This document shows, one piece after another, positions 37,158-45,956 of a stretch of DNA of 64,000 bases; position 1 is the first letter of the stretch, and the number at the start of each line of letters is the position of its first letter. Source of the stretch: Paracoccaceae bacterium. GTDB lineage: Bacteria > Pseudomonadota > Alphaproteobacteria > Rhodobacterales > Rhodobacteraceae. The position numbers and the translations under genes were made by a program. Below the pieces are notes generated by a model. That model worked only from the letters and a program-made list of their open reading frames with translations, was not told the origin of the DNA and searched no databases. The stretch is taken from the NCBI GenBank assembly GCA_024742405.1, contig JANSYP010000002.1, forward strand, positions 124,001 to 188,000. The letters are read 5' to 3'.

Positions 37158-37223
37158 GCGAGGGCGCGCGCGTCGCACCCTCGCGAAAACGATCGCTCCA
37201 TCCGTCACTCGGCGGGTGGAGCG
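37158..37223 (+). terminator. Two hairpins between xsc and tauZ
   Basis: GCGAGGG / CCCTCGC (37158-37184) and CGCTCCA / TGGAGCG (37194-37223) form successive stem-loops in the 95-bp gap. No T-run follows, so partial attenuation or mRNA protection is likelier than termination. Confidence 0.5.
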
Positions 37224-37248
37224 ACCTCTGATGTAGAAAGGTGCTCCG

Positions 37249-38280
37249 GTGAGTCTGTCCTTCCTTCCGACCGCAGAACGCATCGCAGGCTGGCGTGACC
37301 GCGCAAGCGTGCTCGGCCCCGGCTTTCTGGTCGCCGTCGTCGTTGGCGTGACCGCACAGTTCATCTCGGAGCATTACGGCGCTCCCGCAATGCTGATGGC
37401 GCTGCTACTCGGGATCGCCTTTCATTTTCTGGCCGAAGAGGGCCGCTGCGTTGCCGGGATCGAGATGACGGCGAAAACCGTTCTGCGCATCGGCGTCGCG
37501 CTTCTCGGCGTACGCATCAGCGTCGATCTGCTGCTCGGCCTGGGCTGGGAACTCATCGGCCTTGTCGTGCTGGGCGTCGTGCTGACGATCTGTTTCGGCC
37601 TGCTGGGCGCACGGCTGCTGAACCGCGGCTGGCGTCTGGCGCTGCTGACCGGCGGCTCGGTCGCGATCTGCGGGGCCTCCGCGGCCATGGCCATTGCCGC
37701 CGTGCTGCCCAAGAACCAGTATTCCGAACGCAACCTGATCTTCACCGTGCTCAGCGTGACCGTCCTGTCGACGGCTGCGATGATCCTCTATCCGGCCATC
37801 GTGACGCTCTTTCACCTCGACGACCGCGCCATCGGCGTTTTTCTTGGCGGGACTATCCACGATGTGGCCCAGGTAGTCGGCGCAGGCTTTTCAGTCAGCG
37901 AGGAAACCGGCGAGACGGCGACGCTGGTCAAGCTCATCCGCGTGTCGATGCTCGCGCCCGTCGTGCTGGTTTTCGCCCTGGTGATCCGCTCCATGGGCGA
38001 AGCCGAGGCCTCCGACAAGCGCCCGCCGCTCATCCCGGGCTTTGTCATCGCCTTTCTGGTCTTTGCCACGCTGAACTCCGTCGGCGCGGTGCCCGTCGTC
38101 GTCGGCGAGGCGCTGGCCGAGCTCTCCCGCTGGGCGCTGTTGATCGCCATCGCCGCGGTCGGCATGAAGACATCGCTGCGCAGCATCACCGATGTCGGCG
38201 GGCAGGCGATCATCCTGATCGTTGCCGAAACCGTCTTCATCGCGGGCTTCGTGCTGGCCGGCATCCTCTGGCTCACCTGA
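37249..38280 (+). CDS. tauZ: YeiH/TauZ-like sulfate or sulfite exporter
   Basis: A 343-aa polytopic membrane protein of the YeiH/UPF0324 family with about 10 helices, including GIAFHFLAEEGRCVAGIE, ALLGVRISVDLLLGLGW and GGSVAICGASAAMAIAAVLP, all conserved family segments. TauZ-like members accompany xsc and are thought to export the sulfite or sulfate from desulfonation. Start is GTG 37249 after AAAGGTG. The function is by family and context. Confidence 0.82.
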   Translation: MSLSFLPTAERIAGWRDRASVLGPGFLVAVVVGVTAQFISEHYGAPAMLMALLLGIAFHFLAEEGRCVAGIEMTAKTVLRIGVALLGVRISVDLLLGLGWELIGLVVLGVVLTICFGLLGARLLNRGWRLALLTGGSVAICGASAAMAIAAVLPKNQYSERNLIFTVLSVTVLSTAAMILYPAIVTLFHLDDRAIGVFLGGTIHDVAQVVGAGFSVSEETGETATLVKLIRVSMLAPVVLVFALVIRSMGEAEASDKRPPLIPGFVIAFLVFATLNSVGAVPVVVGEALAELSRWALLIAIAAVGMKTSLRSITDVGGQAIILIVAETVFIAGFVLAGILWLT

Positions 38281-38305
38281 GCAACCGGAGTCGACGGCCC
38301 CCGGC

Positions 38306-39376
38306 CTAGCGCGGCGAAGGCCCCAGTGTCTGACGCAGACACAGATAAGTATCGAGCCTCAGGCTGGTCTCGGCCCCGTCGCCATTGAGCACATCCACCA
38401 GGCGCCGAGCGGCCTCCGTCCCCATCGCGCGGTGCGGGACATGCACGGTTGTCAGCTGTGGCTCGACGATCTCCGCGATCTCGATATCGTCGAAGCCGGT
38501 GATCGAGACGTCTTCGGGGACACGCAGGCCGGCCGCCTTGGCCGCCATCACCGCACCCACGGCGAGCACATCGTTGCCGCACAGGATTGCAGTGGGCCGC
38601 GGCGCGCCCGACATCACATCGTCAAAGGCCGCAGCACCGCTCTTGATGGCATAGGTCGTTTCCGTAACCCGCAGGCCGTCCGGATCGCGTCCGTGCGCGC
38701 GCAGCGCATCGCGTGCCCCTTCGACCCGCGCCCGCGCCCGGTCATTGGATGCCTGTTCAGCGGTGATCATGGCGATGTGGCGATGGCCGAAGTCGAGCAC
38801 CTTCTCGGTCAGTTCCGCCATCGCGGCGCGATTGTCGAATCCGACCGACAGGTGTTCGGCGCCAGGGTCATAGACCCAGGCCACCAGAAACGGCACGCCG
38901 CGACGCTCCAGATAGTCATAGACCGCTTTGGGGCGCTCATGGCCGATCAGCAGCAAGGCATCGGCGCCACGCATCAACAATGTGCGGATCTGCTCTTCCT
39001 CCAGATCCGCTCGGTAGGACGAGCTGGAAACCAGCAGCGTGAACCCATGCCGCCCCAACTCCTCCTGAAAGGCTTGCAACGCACGGGCGAAGATCGCGTT
39101 CTCCATCGTCGGAATGATTGCGCCGATTGTGTTGGTGCGTCTGGCCGCGAGCGCACGGGCATTGAAATTCGGGGAATAGCCAAGCTCGCGCACGGCATCG
39201 AGCACCCGTTTGCGGGTGCGCTCGACCACGAGGTCGGGCGTGTTCAGGCAGCGCGAGACGGTCGCCGTGGACACCCGGGCACTTCGGGCGACATCTTCCA
39301 GGGTCGGGCGGTGCGCGCCCCCGGCCTTGGGCGCGCCCTTGAGGCGCGCGCGGTCCATGTTGCTGTCCTGATCCAT
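38306..39376 (-). CDS. LacI-family regulator of the DHPS module
   Basis: A 356-aa LacI regulator: HTH PTLEDVARSARVSTATVSRCLN followed by the hinge RARRTNTIG-like region and a periplasmic-binding fold (MRGADALLLIGHERP, VSITGFDDIEIAEIVEPQLTTV). ATG 39376 is used; ATG 39358 is also possible. It is divergent from the small membrane protein and TRAP genes, across two LacI operators. Known DHPS clusters vary in their regulator, so a LacI type here is notable. It faces tauZ tail to tail. Confidence 0.88.
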   Translation of the reverse strand: MDQDSNMDRARLKGAPKAGGAHRPTLEDVARSARVSTATVSRCLNTPDLVVERTRKRVLDAVRELGYSPNFNARALAARRTNTIGAIIPTMENAIFARALQAFQEELGRHGFTLLVSSSSYRADLEEEQIRTLLMRGADALLLIGHERPKAVYDYLERRGVPFLVAWVYDPGAEHLSVGFDNRAAMAELTEKVLDFGHRHIAMITAEQASNDRARARVEGARDALRAHGRDPDGLRVTETTYAIKSGAAAFDDVMSGAPRPTAILCGNDVLAVGAVMAAKAAGLRVPEDVSITGFDDIEIAEIVEPQLTTVHVPHRAMGTEAARRLVDVLNGDGAETSLRLDTYLCLRQTLGPSPR

Positions 39377-39434
39377 GCCCTGACTTTGCGAGGTCTTTCA
39401 AACTGACCTAAGCGCACTTTCCGACCATTGCCAA

Positions 39435-39470
39435 TGTAAGCGCTTGCATGAAACTTTGTAAGCGCTTACA
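39435..39470. promoter_or_regulatory. Two LacI-type operators
   Basis: TGTAAGCGCTTGCA at 39435-39448 (one mismatch from palindromic) and TGTAAGCGCTTACA at 39457-39470 (perfect 14-bp palindrome). Their starts are 22 bp apart, about two turns of the helix, so two dimers could bind the same face. The central AAGCGCTT core with a CpG at the centre is typical of LacI-family sites. Binding by the adjacent LacI protein is inferred. Confidence 0.82.
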
Positions 39471-39508
39471 TTTTCTTCGACTCAGCTGGACGGGAGACAG
39501 GCGGAGAC

Positions 39509-39697
39509 ATGGCACTGACAATCGCAATTGTTCTTTTCGCCATCTATTTCGGCAACGTGGCCCTAGGGGCGTTCGGCGGGACAGTATTTCTCGGTGATAT
39601 CGGCGAAATGCTGACCCTGTTCGCTGCGTCCATCGCCTTTGTCGTAGCGATCCTCAACCGAGAGGACGCTGCGCGCCGCAATGACGGCGACCAATGA
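39509..39697 (+). CDS. Small two-helix membrane protein at the head of the TRAP operon
   Basis: A 62-aa protein with two hydrophobic segments (MALTIAIVLFAIYFGNVALGAFGG and MLTLFAASIAFVVAIL) and a charged C-terminal tail. It ends 20 bases before the binding-protein gene in the DHPS cluster and lies just after the operators, so it is the first gene of the operon. I do not recognise a family. It could be an accessory of the TRAP system. Confidence 0.65.
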   Translation: MALTIAIVLFAIYFGNVALGAFGGTVFLGDIGEMLTLFAASIAFVVAILNREDAARRNDGDQ

Positions 39698-39717
39698 AAC
39701 ATGACAGGGAGGAAAGC

Positions 39718-40866
39718 ATGGATCGCGACACCAAGGAGCTTGCGTCCGAAGAGCGGCGCAACTTTCTGAGGCTCGCCGGCAGCGGCAGTTTCACCGCGGC
39801 GCTTGTCGCCGGCGCCGGCGGGATGCTCTGGTCTTCCCAGGCCAGTGCCCAGACCGCTCAGGAAGAACGGGCCCGCGAATCTGCGGCAGACCACACCATG
39901 ACGCTGGCCACGGCCTATGTGCTGGGCGCTTCGCGCAGCTACCCGATCATGCAGCTGGACCTGAAGGAGAACATCCAGAACGCCACCAACGGCAAGGTCT
40001 ATGTAAAGCTCGCCCCCGGTGGGCAACTCGGCGCCGGTGGCGCGCTGGCCCAGGCGGTCCAGGGCGGCACGATACAGTGTGCCCAGCATTCCCTGTCCAA
40101 CTTCGCGCCCTTTGCCAGCTCGGTGGACCTGATCAACCTGCCCTATTTCTGCGGCTCCAATCAGCGCTTCACCAACCTCGTGACCTCCGCCGCGTGGGAA
40201 GCCGACGTGCATCCCAAGATCGAGGCCTCGGGCTTCAAGGCGCTGTTCTACGTCGTCATCGACCCGCGCGTCGTTGCGATCCGGGCCGGCGGTGCGGGCC
40301 CTGTCCTGCTGCCCGAGGATCTGGACGGGATTAAATTCCGCGTACCGGGCTCTCAGATGCTGCAGCAATACTACCGCATGGTCGGCGCCAACCCGACGCC
40401 GGTGGCCTGGGGCGAGACGCCCTCGGCGATCAAGCAGGGCGTGGCCGACGCACTCGATCCGTCGGTGGGCGCGCTCTATGTCTTCGGCTTCTCCGACATT
40501 CTGAGCCATGTGACCTTCACCCAGGCGGTGCCGGACAGTCAGGTCTATTCGATGAACCTGGAATGGTTCAATTCGCTGCCGCCCGATGTCCAGGCCGGCA
40601 TTGAGTTCGCCGGAGAGATCACCGCCCAGCAGAACCTCGCCAAGGTTCCGGCCGCGCGCAACTATGCGATGGCCGAGCTTACCAAGGCCGGTGTGGAGTT
40701 CCATTCGCTCAACGACGATCAGCTTTCCGCCTGGCAGGAAGCCGGCGGCTACCAGCGCCCGGAATGGGAGCAGTACAAGATCGATCTCGCTGGCTCGCTT
40801 GACGCTTTCTCGTCACTCGAAGAAGCGGCCGGCACGAAAGGCCGCTATTACGTCCACGACGCCTGA
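39718..40866 (+). CDS. hpsK: TRAP substrate-binding protein (DctP), DHPS
   Basis: A 382-aa DctP-family protein with a twin-arginine leader (ERRNFLRLAGSG, likely cleavage after ASA, residue 44). The conserved DctP body includes QLGAGGALAQAVQGGTIQCA and GVADALDPSVGALYVFGFSD. ATG 39718 is preceded by GGGAGG, better than ATG 39694 which lies in the small gene's end. Located before DctQ, DctM and the HpsN-like dehydrogenase. Symbol assigned by order in known hps clusters. Confidence 0.83.
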   Translation: MDRDTKELASEERRNFLRLAGSGSFTAALVAGAGGMLWSSQASAQTAQEERARESAADHTMTLATAYVLGASRSYPIMQLDLKENIQNATNGKVYVKLAPGGQLGAGGALAQAVQGGTIQCAQHSLSNFAPFASSVDLINLPYFCGSNQRFTNLVTSAAWEADVHPKIEASGFKALFYVVIDPRVVAIRAGGAGPVLLPEDLDGIKFRVPGSQMLQQYYRMVGANPTPVAWGETPSAIKQGVADALDPSVGALYVFGFSDILSHVTFTQAVPDSQVYSMNLEWFNSLPPDVQAGIEFAGEITAQQNLAKVPAARNYAMAELTKAGVEFHSLNDDQLSAWQEAGGYQRPEWEQYKIDLAGSLDAFSSLEEAAGTKGRYYVHDA

Positions 40867-40877
40867 ACCAGACAATT

Positions 40878-40904
40878 CAGGCCGGCATCTGACGTGCCGG
40901 CCTG
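40878..40904 (+). terminator. Hairpin after the DHPS binding-protein gene
   Basis: Perfect 10-bp stem CAGGCCGGCA / TGCCGGCCTG around a 7-base loop, 12 bp after the stop of the binding-protein gene. There is no T-run. A role in stabilising the upstream mRNA is likely. Confidence 0.6.
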
Positions 40905-40981
40905 ACCCTGCCACCACACATCACCTGACAAGATTGGCTCGGCGCTGCGATCCCTCGCACACCGGCTGACGGGAGGACTCC

Positions 40982-41497
40982 ATGTCTCACCTGCTTGATG
41001 CGCTGAACCGGAACGCCGAACGATGGCTGCTGCTCACCTTCTACGTGATGCTCGTGGCGACGATGTTCATCGAGGTGATGCGGCGCGAGATCTTTTCCTA
41101 CTCGTCCATCTGGGGCGAAGAGATCGTGCGCTATTCGTTCATCTATCTCGCCTGGATCGGCGCGGCGGCGGCGGTCAAGGAACGCGGCCACATCCGCATC
41201 GACGTGCTGATGGAGTATGTCGGTCCGAAAACGAAGGCGCTGCTCTACATCTTCGGCGACATCGTGATGTTCGTGGTGGCCGTCATCGCCTTCTACTGGT
41301 CGCTCGAGGCCGTGCTCGTCTCTGCCAAGTTCGGCTCGGTCACCCACGGACTGCGTGTTTCTCAGGTCTGGTTCCTGTCGGCGGTGCCCGTCGGGTTCGG
41401 CCTCGTGATCTTCCGGCTGATCCAATCCTTCCTTCGCGACATCAACGACTTTCGGAACGGACGACCCGTTTACGAAGGCGACAAGCTTTTCGACTGA
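40982..41497 (+). CDS. hpsL: TRAP small permease (DctQ), DHPS
   Basis: A 171-aa DctQ subunit with four helices (LLLTFYVMLVATMFIEVM, IVRYSFIYLAWIGAAAAV, IFGDIVMFVVAVIAFYW, VWFLSAVPVGFGLVIFRL). The family-typical E.REIFSYSSIWGEEI segment is present. CGGGAGGA lies upstream. It is followed by the large subunit after 10 bases. Confidence 0.85.
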   Translation: MSHLLDALNRNAERWLLLTFYVMLVATMFIEVMRREIFSYSSIWGEEIVRYSFIYLAWIGAAAAVKERGHIRIDVLMEYVGPKTKALLYIFGDIVMFVVAVIAFYWSLEAVLVSAKFGSVTHGLRVSQVWFLSAVPVGFGLVIFRLIQSFLRDINDFRNGRPVYEGDKLFD

Positions 41498-41507
41498 GGG
41501 GACGGAC

Positions 41508-42839
41508 ATGCTTTGGAACCAACTCCAGGAACAGACCGTCATCCTCGGATGGGACTTCTACGGTCCCGTGCTGCTCTTCGTGGCGCTCGTGGCGCTCGCG
41601 GTCCCGGTCTGGGCCGCCATCGGCGCCTCGGCGATCCTCATGCTGCTCTGGTCGGGCGCATTGCCGCTCAGCCTGGTCGGTGAGAGTCTCTTTCACGGGA
41701 TCGACCATTTCGCCCTAACCGCCGTGCCGCTCTTCATCCTCACCGGCGACGTGCTGGTGCGCACCGGGCTCAGCCGCAAGTTTCTCGATGTGGCCGAGGC
41801 GCTGACGCAGTTCGCCAAGGGCGGCTTCGGCTCGGCCACGGTGCTTGTCTGCGGCATGTTCGCGGCGATCTCGGGCTCCGACGCGGCCGGTGCCGCCGCC
41901 GTGGGCCGGATGACGATCGGTCGACTGGTGGAATCGGGTTATCCGCGCCCCTATGCCTGTGCACTGGTTGCGGCCGGCGCCTGTACCGGCATCCTGATCC
42001 CGCCCTCGATCGCCTACATCATCATCGGCCTCGTGCTGGGCATATCGGCCTCCACGCTGTTTCTGGCGGCCCTGATCCCGGGCATCGCGATCCTGGTCTC
42101 GATCCTGGCCACCAACATCATCATGAACCGGCTTTATGGCTGGGAAGGTGGCGGCAATATCAGCCTCAACGAGTATCTCTCGCGACTCGGTAAGGCGTTG
42201 AAATCAGGCTGGTATGCCTTCATCGTGCCCGGCATCATCTTTTACGGGATCTTCTCCGGGCGTCTGACCCCCACCGAGGCCGGCGCCGTGGCAGTCGTTG
42301 TCACGATCATCATGGGCTTCATCCTGGGTACGCTGAAATTGTCGGACTTTCCGGCGATGCTGGTGAGCTCGGCCAAGGTCAACGGGGTGATCCTGCCGAT
42401 CATCGCCTTCTCGCTGCCATTGGCTCAGGCGCTGGCGATCATGGGCGTGCCGCAGGGCTTCGTCGCTGCCGCGACGTCGGTCAGCAACGAGCCCTGGGTT
42501 CTGATCCTGATGATGGTCGGGATCCTGATCGCGGCGGGCTGCGTGATGGAGACGACACCGAACATCGTGATCCTCGCGCCGATCCTGAAACCCTTGGCCG
42601 ACAACATCGGCATGAACGAGATCCAGTTCTGTATCATGATGATCACTGCCCTTGGCGTGGGCTTCATCACACCACCCCTGGGGCTCAATCTTTTCGTGGT
42701 GTCCGGCCTGACGGGAGAATCCATCCTCAAGATCGCCTACCGCGCTATTCCCTTCGTCTTTTTCATGCTCTGCGTGACACTGCTGATCGCGTATATGCCG
42801 GCGCTATCGACCACGCTGCTTCCCGATATCTACAAGTAG
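41508..42839 (+). CDS. hpsM: TRAP large permease (DctM), DHPS
   Basis: A 443-aa DctM permease of about 12 helices. Landmarks are LFHGIDHFALTAVPLFILTGD, GMFAAISGSDAAGAAAVG and VGFITPPLGLNLFVVSGLTG. AGGGGAC precedes the ATG. It works with the DctP and DctQ proteins before it. The HpsN gene follows after 12 bases. Confidence 0.86.
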   Translation: MLWNQLQEQTVILGWDFYGPVLLFVALVALAVPVWAAIGASAILMLLWSGALPLSLVGESLFHGIDHFALTAVPLFILTGDVLVRTGLSRKFLDVAEALTQFAKGGFGSATVLVCGMFAAISGSDAAGAAAVGRMTIGRLVESGYPRPYACALVAAGACTGILIPPSIAYIIIGLVLGISASTLFLAALIPGIAILVSILATNIIMNRLYGWEGGGNISLNEYLSRLGKALKSGWYAFIVPGIIFYGIFSGRLTPTEAGAVAVVVTIIMGFILGTLKLSDFPAMLVSSAKVNGVILPIIAFSLPLAQALAIMGVPQGFVAAATSVSNEPWVLILMMVGILIAAGCVMETTPNIVILAPILKPLADNIGMNEIQFCIMMITALGVGFITPPLGLNLFVVSGLTGESILKIAYRAIPFVFFMLCVTLLIAYMPALSTTLLPDIYK

Positions 42840-42851
42840 GACCAAGAACCG

Positions 42852-44159
42852 ATGCCCCGTGAGTACCTGAAAAAAGCAACCCTCACCTCGAAAAGCGACG
42901 CTTCTGAGACCAAGGAGATCGTCCAGAAGATACTCGACGATATCGAGGCGGGGGGCGATCAGGCTGCGCTCGAGTACGCCGCCAAGTTCGACAAGTATGA
43001 CGGCAATATCATGCTGACCGAGGACGAGATCGCCGCGGCCGCCGCGCAGGTCCCCGAGAAGCTGAAGGAAGACATCCGCTTCGCCCATGGCAATGTGAAA
43101 CGGTTCGCCGAGGCGCAGCGGCAGACCCTCAGCGATATCGAGATCGAGGTCGTGCCCGGTGTGATCGCCGGGCAGAAAGCGATCCCCGTCAAGGCCGCCG
43201 GCTGCTACGTGCCCGGCGGGCGCTACAGCCACATCGCAAGCGCGATCATGACCGTGACCACCGCCAAGGTTGCGGGCTGCGAGCATATCGTGGCTTGCTC
43301 TCCGCCGCGCCCCGATGTCGGAGTGAACCCCGCGATCGTCTATGCCGCCCATGTCTGCGGCGCCGACAAGATCCTCGCCATGGGCGGGGTGCAGGGGGTC
43401 GCCGCGATGACCTTCGGCCTTTTCGGACTGCCCAAGGCGAACATCCTCGTCGGCCCCGGCAACCAGTTCGTGGCCGAGGCCAAGCGCATCCTTTTCGGCC
43501 GGGTGGGCATCGACATGATCGCCGGGCCCACGGACAGCCTTGTGCTCGCCGACAGCACCGCCGATCCGCTGGTGGTGGCGACCGACCTCGTCGGTCAGGC
43601 CGAGCACGGCTACAACTCGCCTGTCTGGCTCGTCACAGATGACCGCGCGCTGGCCGAAGAGGTCATGCGCCTCGTGCCGCTGCTGATCGACGATCTGCCG
43701 GAGGTCAACCGCGATAACGCCACCGCGGCCTGGCGCGACTATGCCGAGGTGATCCTGTGTGCCGACCGCGAGGAGATGGCGGCGACATCGGACGACTACG
43801 CGCCCGAGCACCTGACCGTGCAGGCGCAGGATCTCGACTGGTGGCTGGGTCGTCTCTCCTGCTACGGCTCGCTGTTCCTGGGCGAAGAAACCACCGTGGC
43901 CTTCGGCGACAAGGCGTCGGGCACCAACCACGTGCTGCCGACCTCGGGAGCGGCGAACTACACCGGCGGTCTATCGGTCCACAAATACATGAAGATCGTC
44001 ACCTGGCAGCGGTCGACCCGCGAGGGTTCCAAATCCATCGCGGAGGCCACAGCCCGCATCGCCAGGCTGGAGGGAATGGAGGGCCACGCCCGCACTGCCG
44101 ACATCCGGCTGAAGAAATACTTCCCCGACGAGACGTTCGATCTGTCCTCGGATGGCTGA
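42852..44159 (+). CDS. hpsN: Sulfopropanediol 3-dehydrogenase HpsN
   Basis: A 435-aa protein of the histidinol-dehydrogenase family. The pattern VPGVIAGQKAIPVKAAGCYVPGG, GCEHIVACSPPRPDVGVNPA and MGGVQGVAAMTFGLF, the LVGPGNQFVAEAKR segment and GTNHVLPTSGAANYTGG matches. In this context it is HpsN, which oxidises DHPS at C3 to sulfolactate with NAD+, not a histidine enzyme: the operon has a sulfonate TRAP, HpsO and HpsP and no his genes. It overlaps the next gene by 8 bases. Confidence 0.88.
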   Translation: MPREYLKKATLTSKSDASETKEIVQKILDDIEAGGDQAALEYAAKFDKYDGNIMLTEDEIAAAAAQVPEKLKEDIRFAHGNVKRFAEAQRQTLSDIEIEVVPGVIAGQKAIPVKAAGCYVPGGRYSHIASAIMTVTTAKVAGCEHIVACSPPRPDVGVNPAIVYAAHVCGADKILAMGGVQGVAAMTFGLFGLPKANILVGPGNQFVAEAKRILFGRVGIDMIAGPTDSLVLADSTADPLVVATDLVGQAEHGYNSPVWLVTDDRALAEEVMRLVPLLIDDLPEVNRDNATAAWRDYAEVILCADREEMAATSDDYAPEHLTVQAQDLDWWLGRLSCYGSLFLGEETTVAFGDKASGTNHVLPTSGAANYTGGLSVHKYMKIVTWQRSTREGSKSIAEATARIARLEGMEGHARTADIRLKKYFPDETFDLSSDG

Positions 44160-44922
44160 GGACGGATCTCCCGCGGCCCTTTTCGATCTCGGCGGCCGCG
44201 TCGCCTGTGTGACCGGCGCCAGCGCGGGGCTGGGCCGGCGCGCGGCGACGGTGCTCGCCCGCGCGGGCGCCTCGGTCGTGGGCATCGCCCGGCGGCAGGC
44301 GGAGCTTGACAGCTGGCGCGCCGAAGCGGGCGGCGCAACCCATGCCATCGCCGCCGACCTGATGGACCGGGACGGGCTCGGCGCGCTCGCAGCGGCGGTC
44401 AGCGCGCCCTTCGGGCCGCCTGAAATCCTCGTCCATGCCGCGGGGCTCAACAGCCGCGAACCGGCGGGCGCCGTGACCGATGCCGGGTGGGACGCGACGC
44501 TTGCGCTGAACCTGGAGACGCCCTTCTTCCTCAGCCAGCATTTCGCGCCGGACATGCTGGCCAAGGGCTGGGGACGGATCGTCACCTTCGCCTCGCTGCA
44601 GACCACCCGCGCCTTTCCCGGCGGCGTGGCCTACGGCGCGTCCAAGGCCGGTATCGCCCAGCTCACGCGGTCGATGGCAGAGGCCTGGTCCAGCGGCGGC
44701 ATCAACGCAAACGCCATCGGGCCGGGCTTTTTCCACACAGAGCTGACCGCGGCGGTGTTCGCGGATCCCGACCGCGCCGCACGCAACGCCGCGCAGACCT
44801 GCATCGGCCGCAACGGCGCGCCCGAGGATCTCGACGGGCCGCTGCTCTTTCTCTGCTCGGACGCCTCGGCCTATGTCACGGGGCAGGTTCTGATGGTCGA
44901 CGGAGGCTTTACCGCGAAATGA
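44152..44922 (+). CDS. hpsO: SDR dehydrogenase, HpsO-like
   Basis: A 256-aa SDR: cofactor motif VTGASAGLGRRAA, HAAGLNSREP (NAG-like), catalytic Ser and YGASK (Tyr and Lys), and a C-terminal SAYVTGQVLMVDGGFTAK. HpsO oxidises one DHPS enantiomer at C2 and, together with HpsP, epimerises DHPS so that HpsN can use both forms. Symbol is by order and family. It overlaps hpsN and hpsP. Confidence 0.8.
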   Translation: MAEDGSPAALFDLGGRVACVTGASAGLGRRAATVLARAGASVVGIARRQAELDSWRAEAGGATHAIAADLMDRDGLGALAAAVSAPFGPPEILVHAAGLNSREPAGAVTDAGWDATLALNLETPFFLSQHFAPDMLAKGWGRIVTFASLQTTRAFPGGVAYGASKAGIAQLTRSMAEAWSSGGINANAIGPGFFHTELTAAVFADPDRAARNAAQTCIGRNGAPEDLDGPLLFLCSDASAYVTGQVLMVDGGFTAK

Positions 44923-45911
44923 AAGCGCTCATCTACACCGGTCCCGAAACGCTGGAGTACGGCGACACAGCCGACGCCGCGCCGCGCGACGGCGAAGTGC
45001 TGGTCCATGTCGAAAGCGCGGGCATCTGCGGCTCCGACATGCACGCCTATCTCGGCCATGACGACCGGCGCCCGGCGCCCCTGGTCCTGGGCCACGAGGT
45101 CGCCGGCACCGTGCAGGGCACCGGCCAGCGCATTACCGTGAACCCGCTCGTCACCTGCGGGATCTGCCGGTTCTGCCGGATGGGGCGCGACAACCTCTGC
45201 GAAACCCGCCAGATCATCTCCATGCCGCCGCGCCCCGGGGCCTTCGCCGAGGCTCTCGCGATGCCCGAAGGTAACCTCATCGCCCTGCCCGACACGATTT
45301 CCTACGATCAGGCTGCGCTGGCCGAACCCATCGCCTGCGGATGGCACGCGGTGCGGCTTGCCCGCGCGGCACTGGACGCGCCGGCCCAGGCGCTGGTGAT
45401 CGGCGGTGGGGCAATCGGCGTCGGCGCGGCACTGAGCCTGAAGGCGCAGGGGATCGACAGCGTCACGCTGGTCGAACCCAACCCGGCGCGCCGCAGCTAT
45501 CTGGGCGAGAAATGCGATTTCGCGGTCGCAGCCGCCCCCCCCGGCGAGGGGACGGCCTTCGTCGATATCGTGATCGACGCCGTGGGCATCGAAGCCACCC
45601 GGGCCGTGGCCTCGGCCCAGGTGCGCCCCGGCGGCGCGATCCTGCATATCGGGCTCGGCAGCGCGCAGGGCGGTCTCGATCTGCGGCGCATGACACTGCA
45701 GGAGATCACCCTGATCGGCACCTACACCTATACGGCGCAGGATTTTCGCGACACTGCGCAGGCGATATTCGACGGTCGGCTCGGCCCGCTCGACTGGACC
45801 GAAAGCCGGTCGCTGCAGGACGGCGCGGGCGCCTTTGCCGACATCCGCGCCGGGCGTGTTTCGGCGCCCAAGATCATCCTCAAGCCGGACCCGAACGTCG
45901 CCCTCGACTAG
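44919..45911 (+). CDS. hpsP: Zinc alcohol dehydrogenase, HpsP-like
   Basis: A 330-aa medium-chain zinc dehydrogenase: catalytic zinc site GICGSDMHAYLGHDD and GHEVAG, four-cysteine structural zinc loop CGICRFCRMGRDNLC, and the cofactor motif VIGGGAIGVGAALSLK. HpsP is the second C2-dehydrogenase of DHPS epimerisation in known clusters, so the assignment is from family and position. Last gene of the operon. Its ATG overlaps the SDR stop by 4 bases. Confidence 0.8.
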   Translation: MKALIYTGPETLEYGDTADAAPRDGEVLVHVESAGICGSDMHAYLGHDDRRPAPLVLGHEVAGTVQGTGQRITVNPLVTCGICRFCRMGRDNLCETRQIISMPPRPGAFAEALAMPEGNLIALPDTISYDQAALAEPIACGWHAVRLARAALDAPAQALVIGGGAIGVGAALSLKAQGIDSVTLVEPNPARRSYLGEKCDFAVAAAPPGEGTAFVDIVIDAVGIEATRAVASAQVRPGGAILHIGLGSAQGGLDLRRMTLQEITLIGTYTYTAQDFRDTAQAIFDGRLGPLDWTESRSLQDGAGAFADIRAGRVSAPKIILKPDPNVALD

Positions 45912-45956
45912 GGTCGCTCGACCTCAGCCAAGGTCTCTAAGGCACGGCGCTCCAGG

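Noticed and set aside
42804-43931. A 375-residue open frame antisense to hpsN
   Set aside because: Low-complexity and overlaps the well-supported hpsN coding sequence.
42852-44159. Histidinol dehydrogenase (hisD) as the name for this gene
   Set aside because: The family matches, but the operon carries a sulfonate TRAP transporter and two C2 dehydrogenases, so HpsN is the better name.
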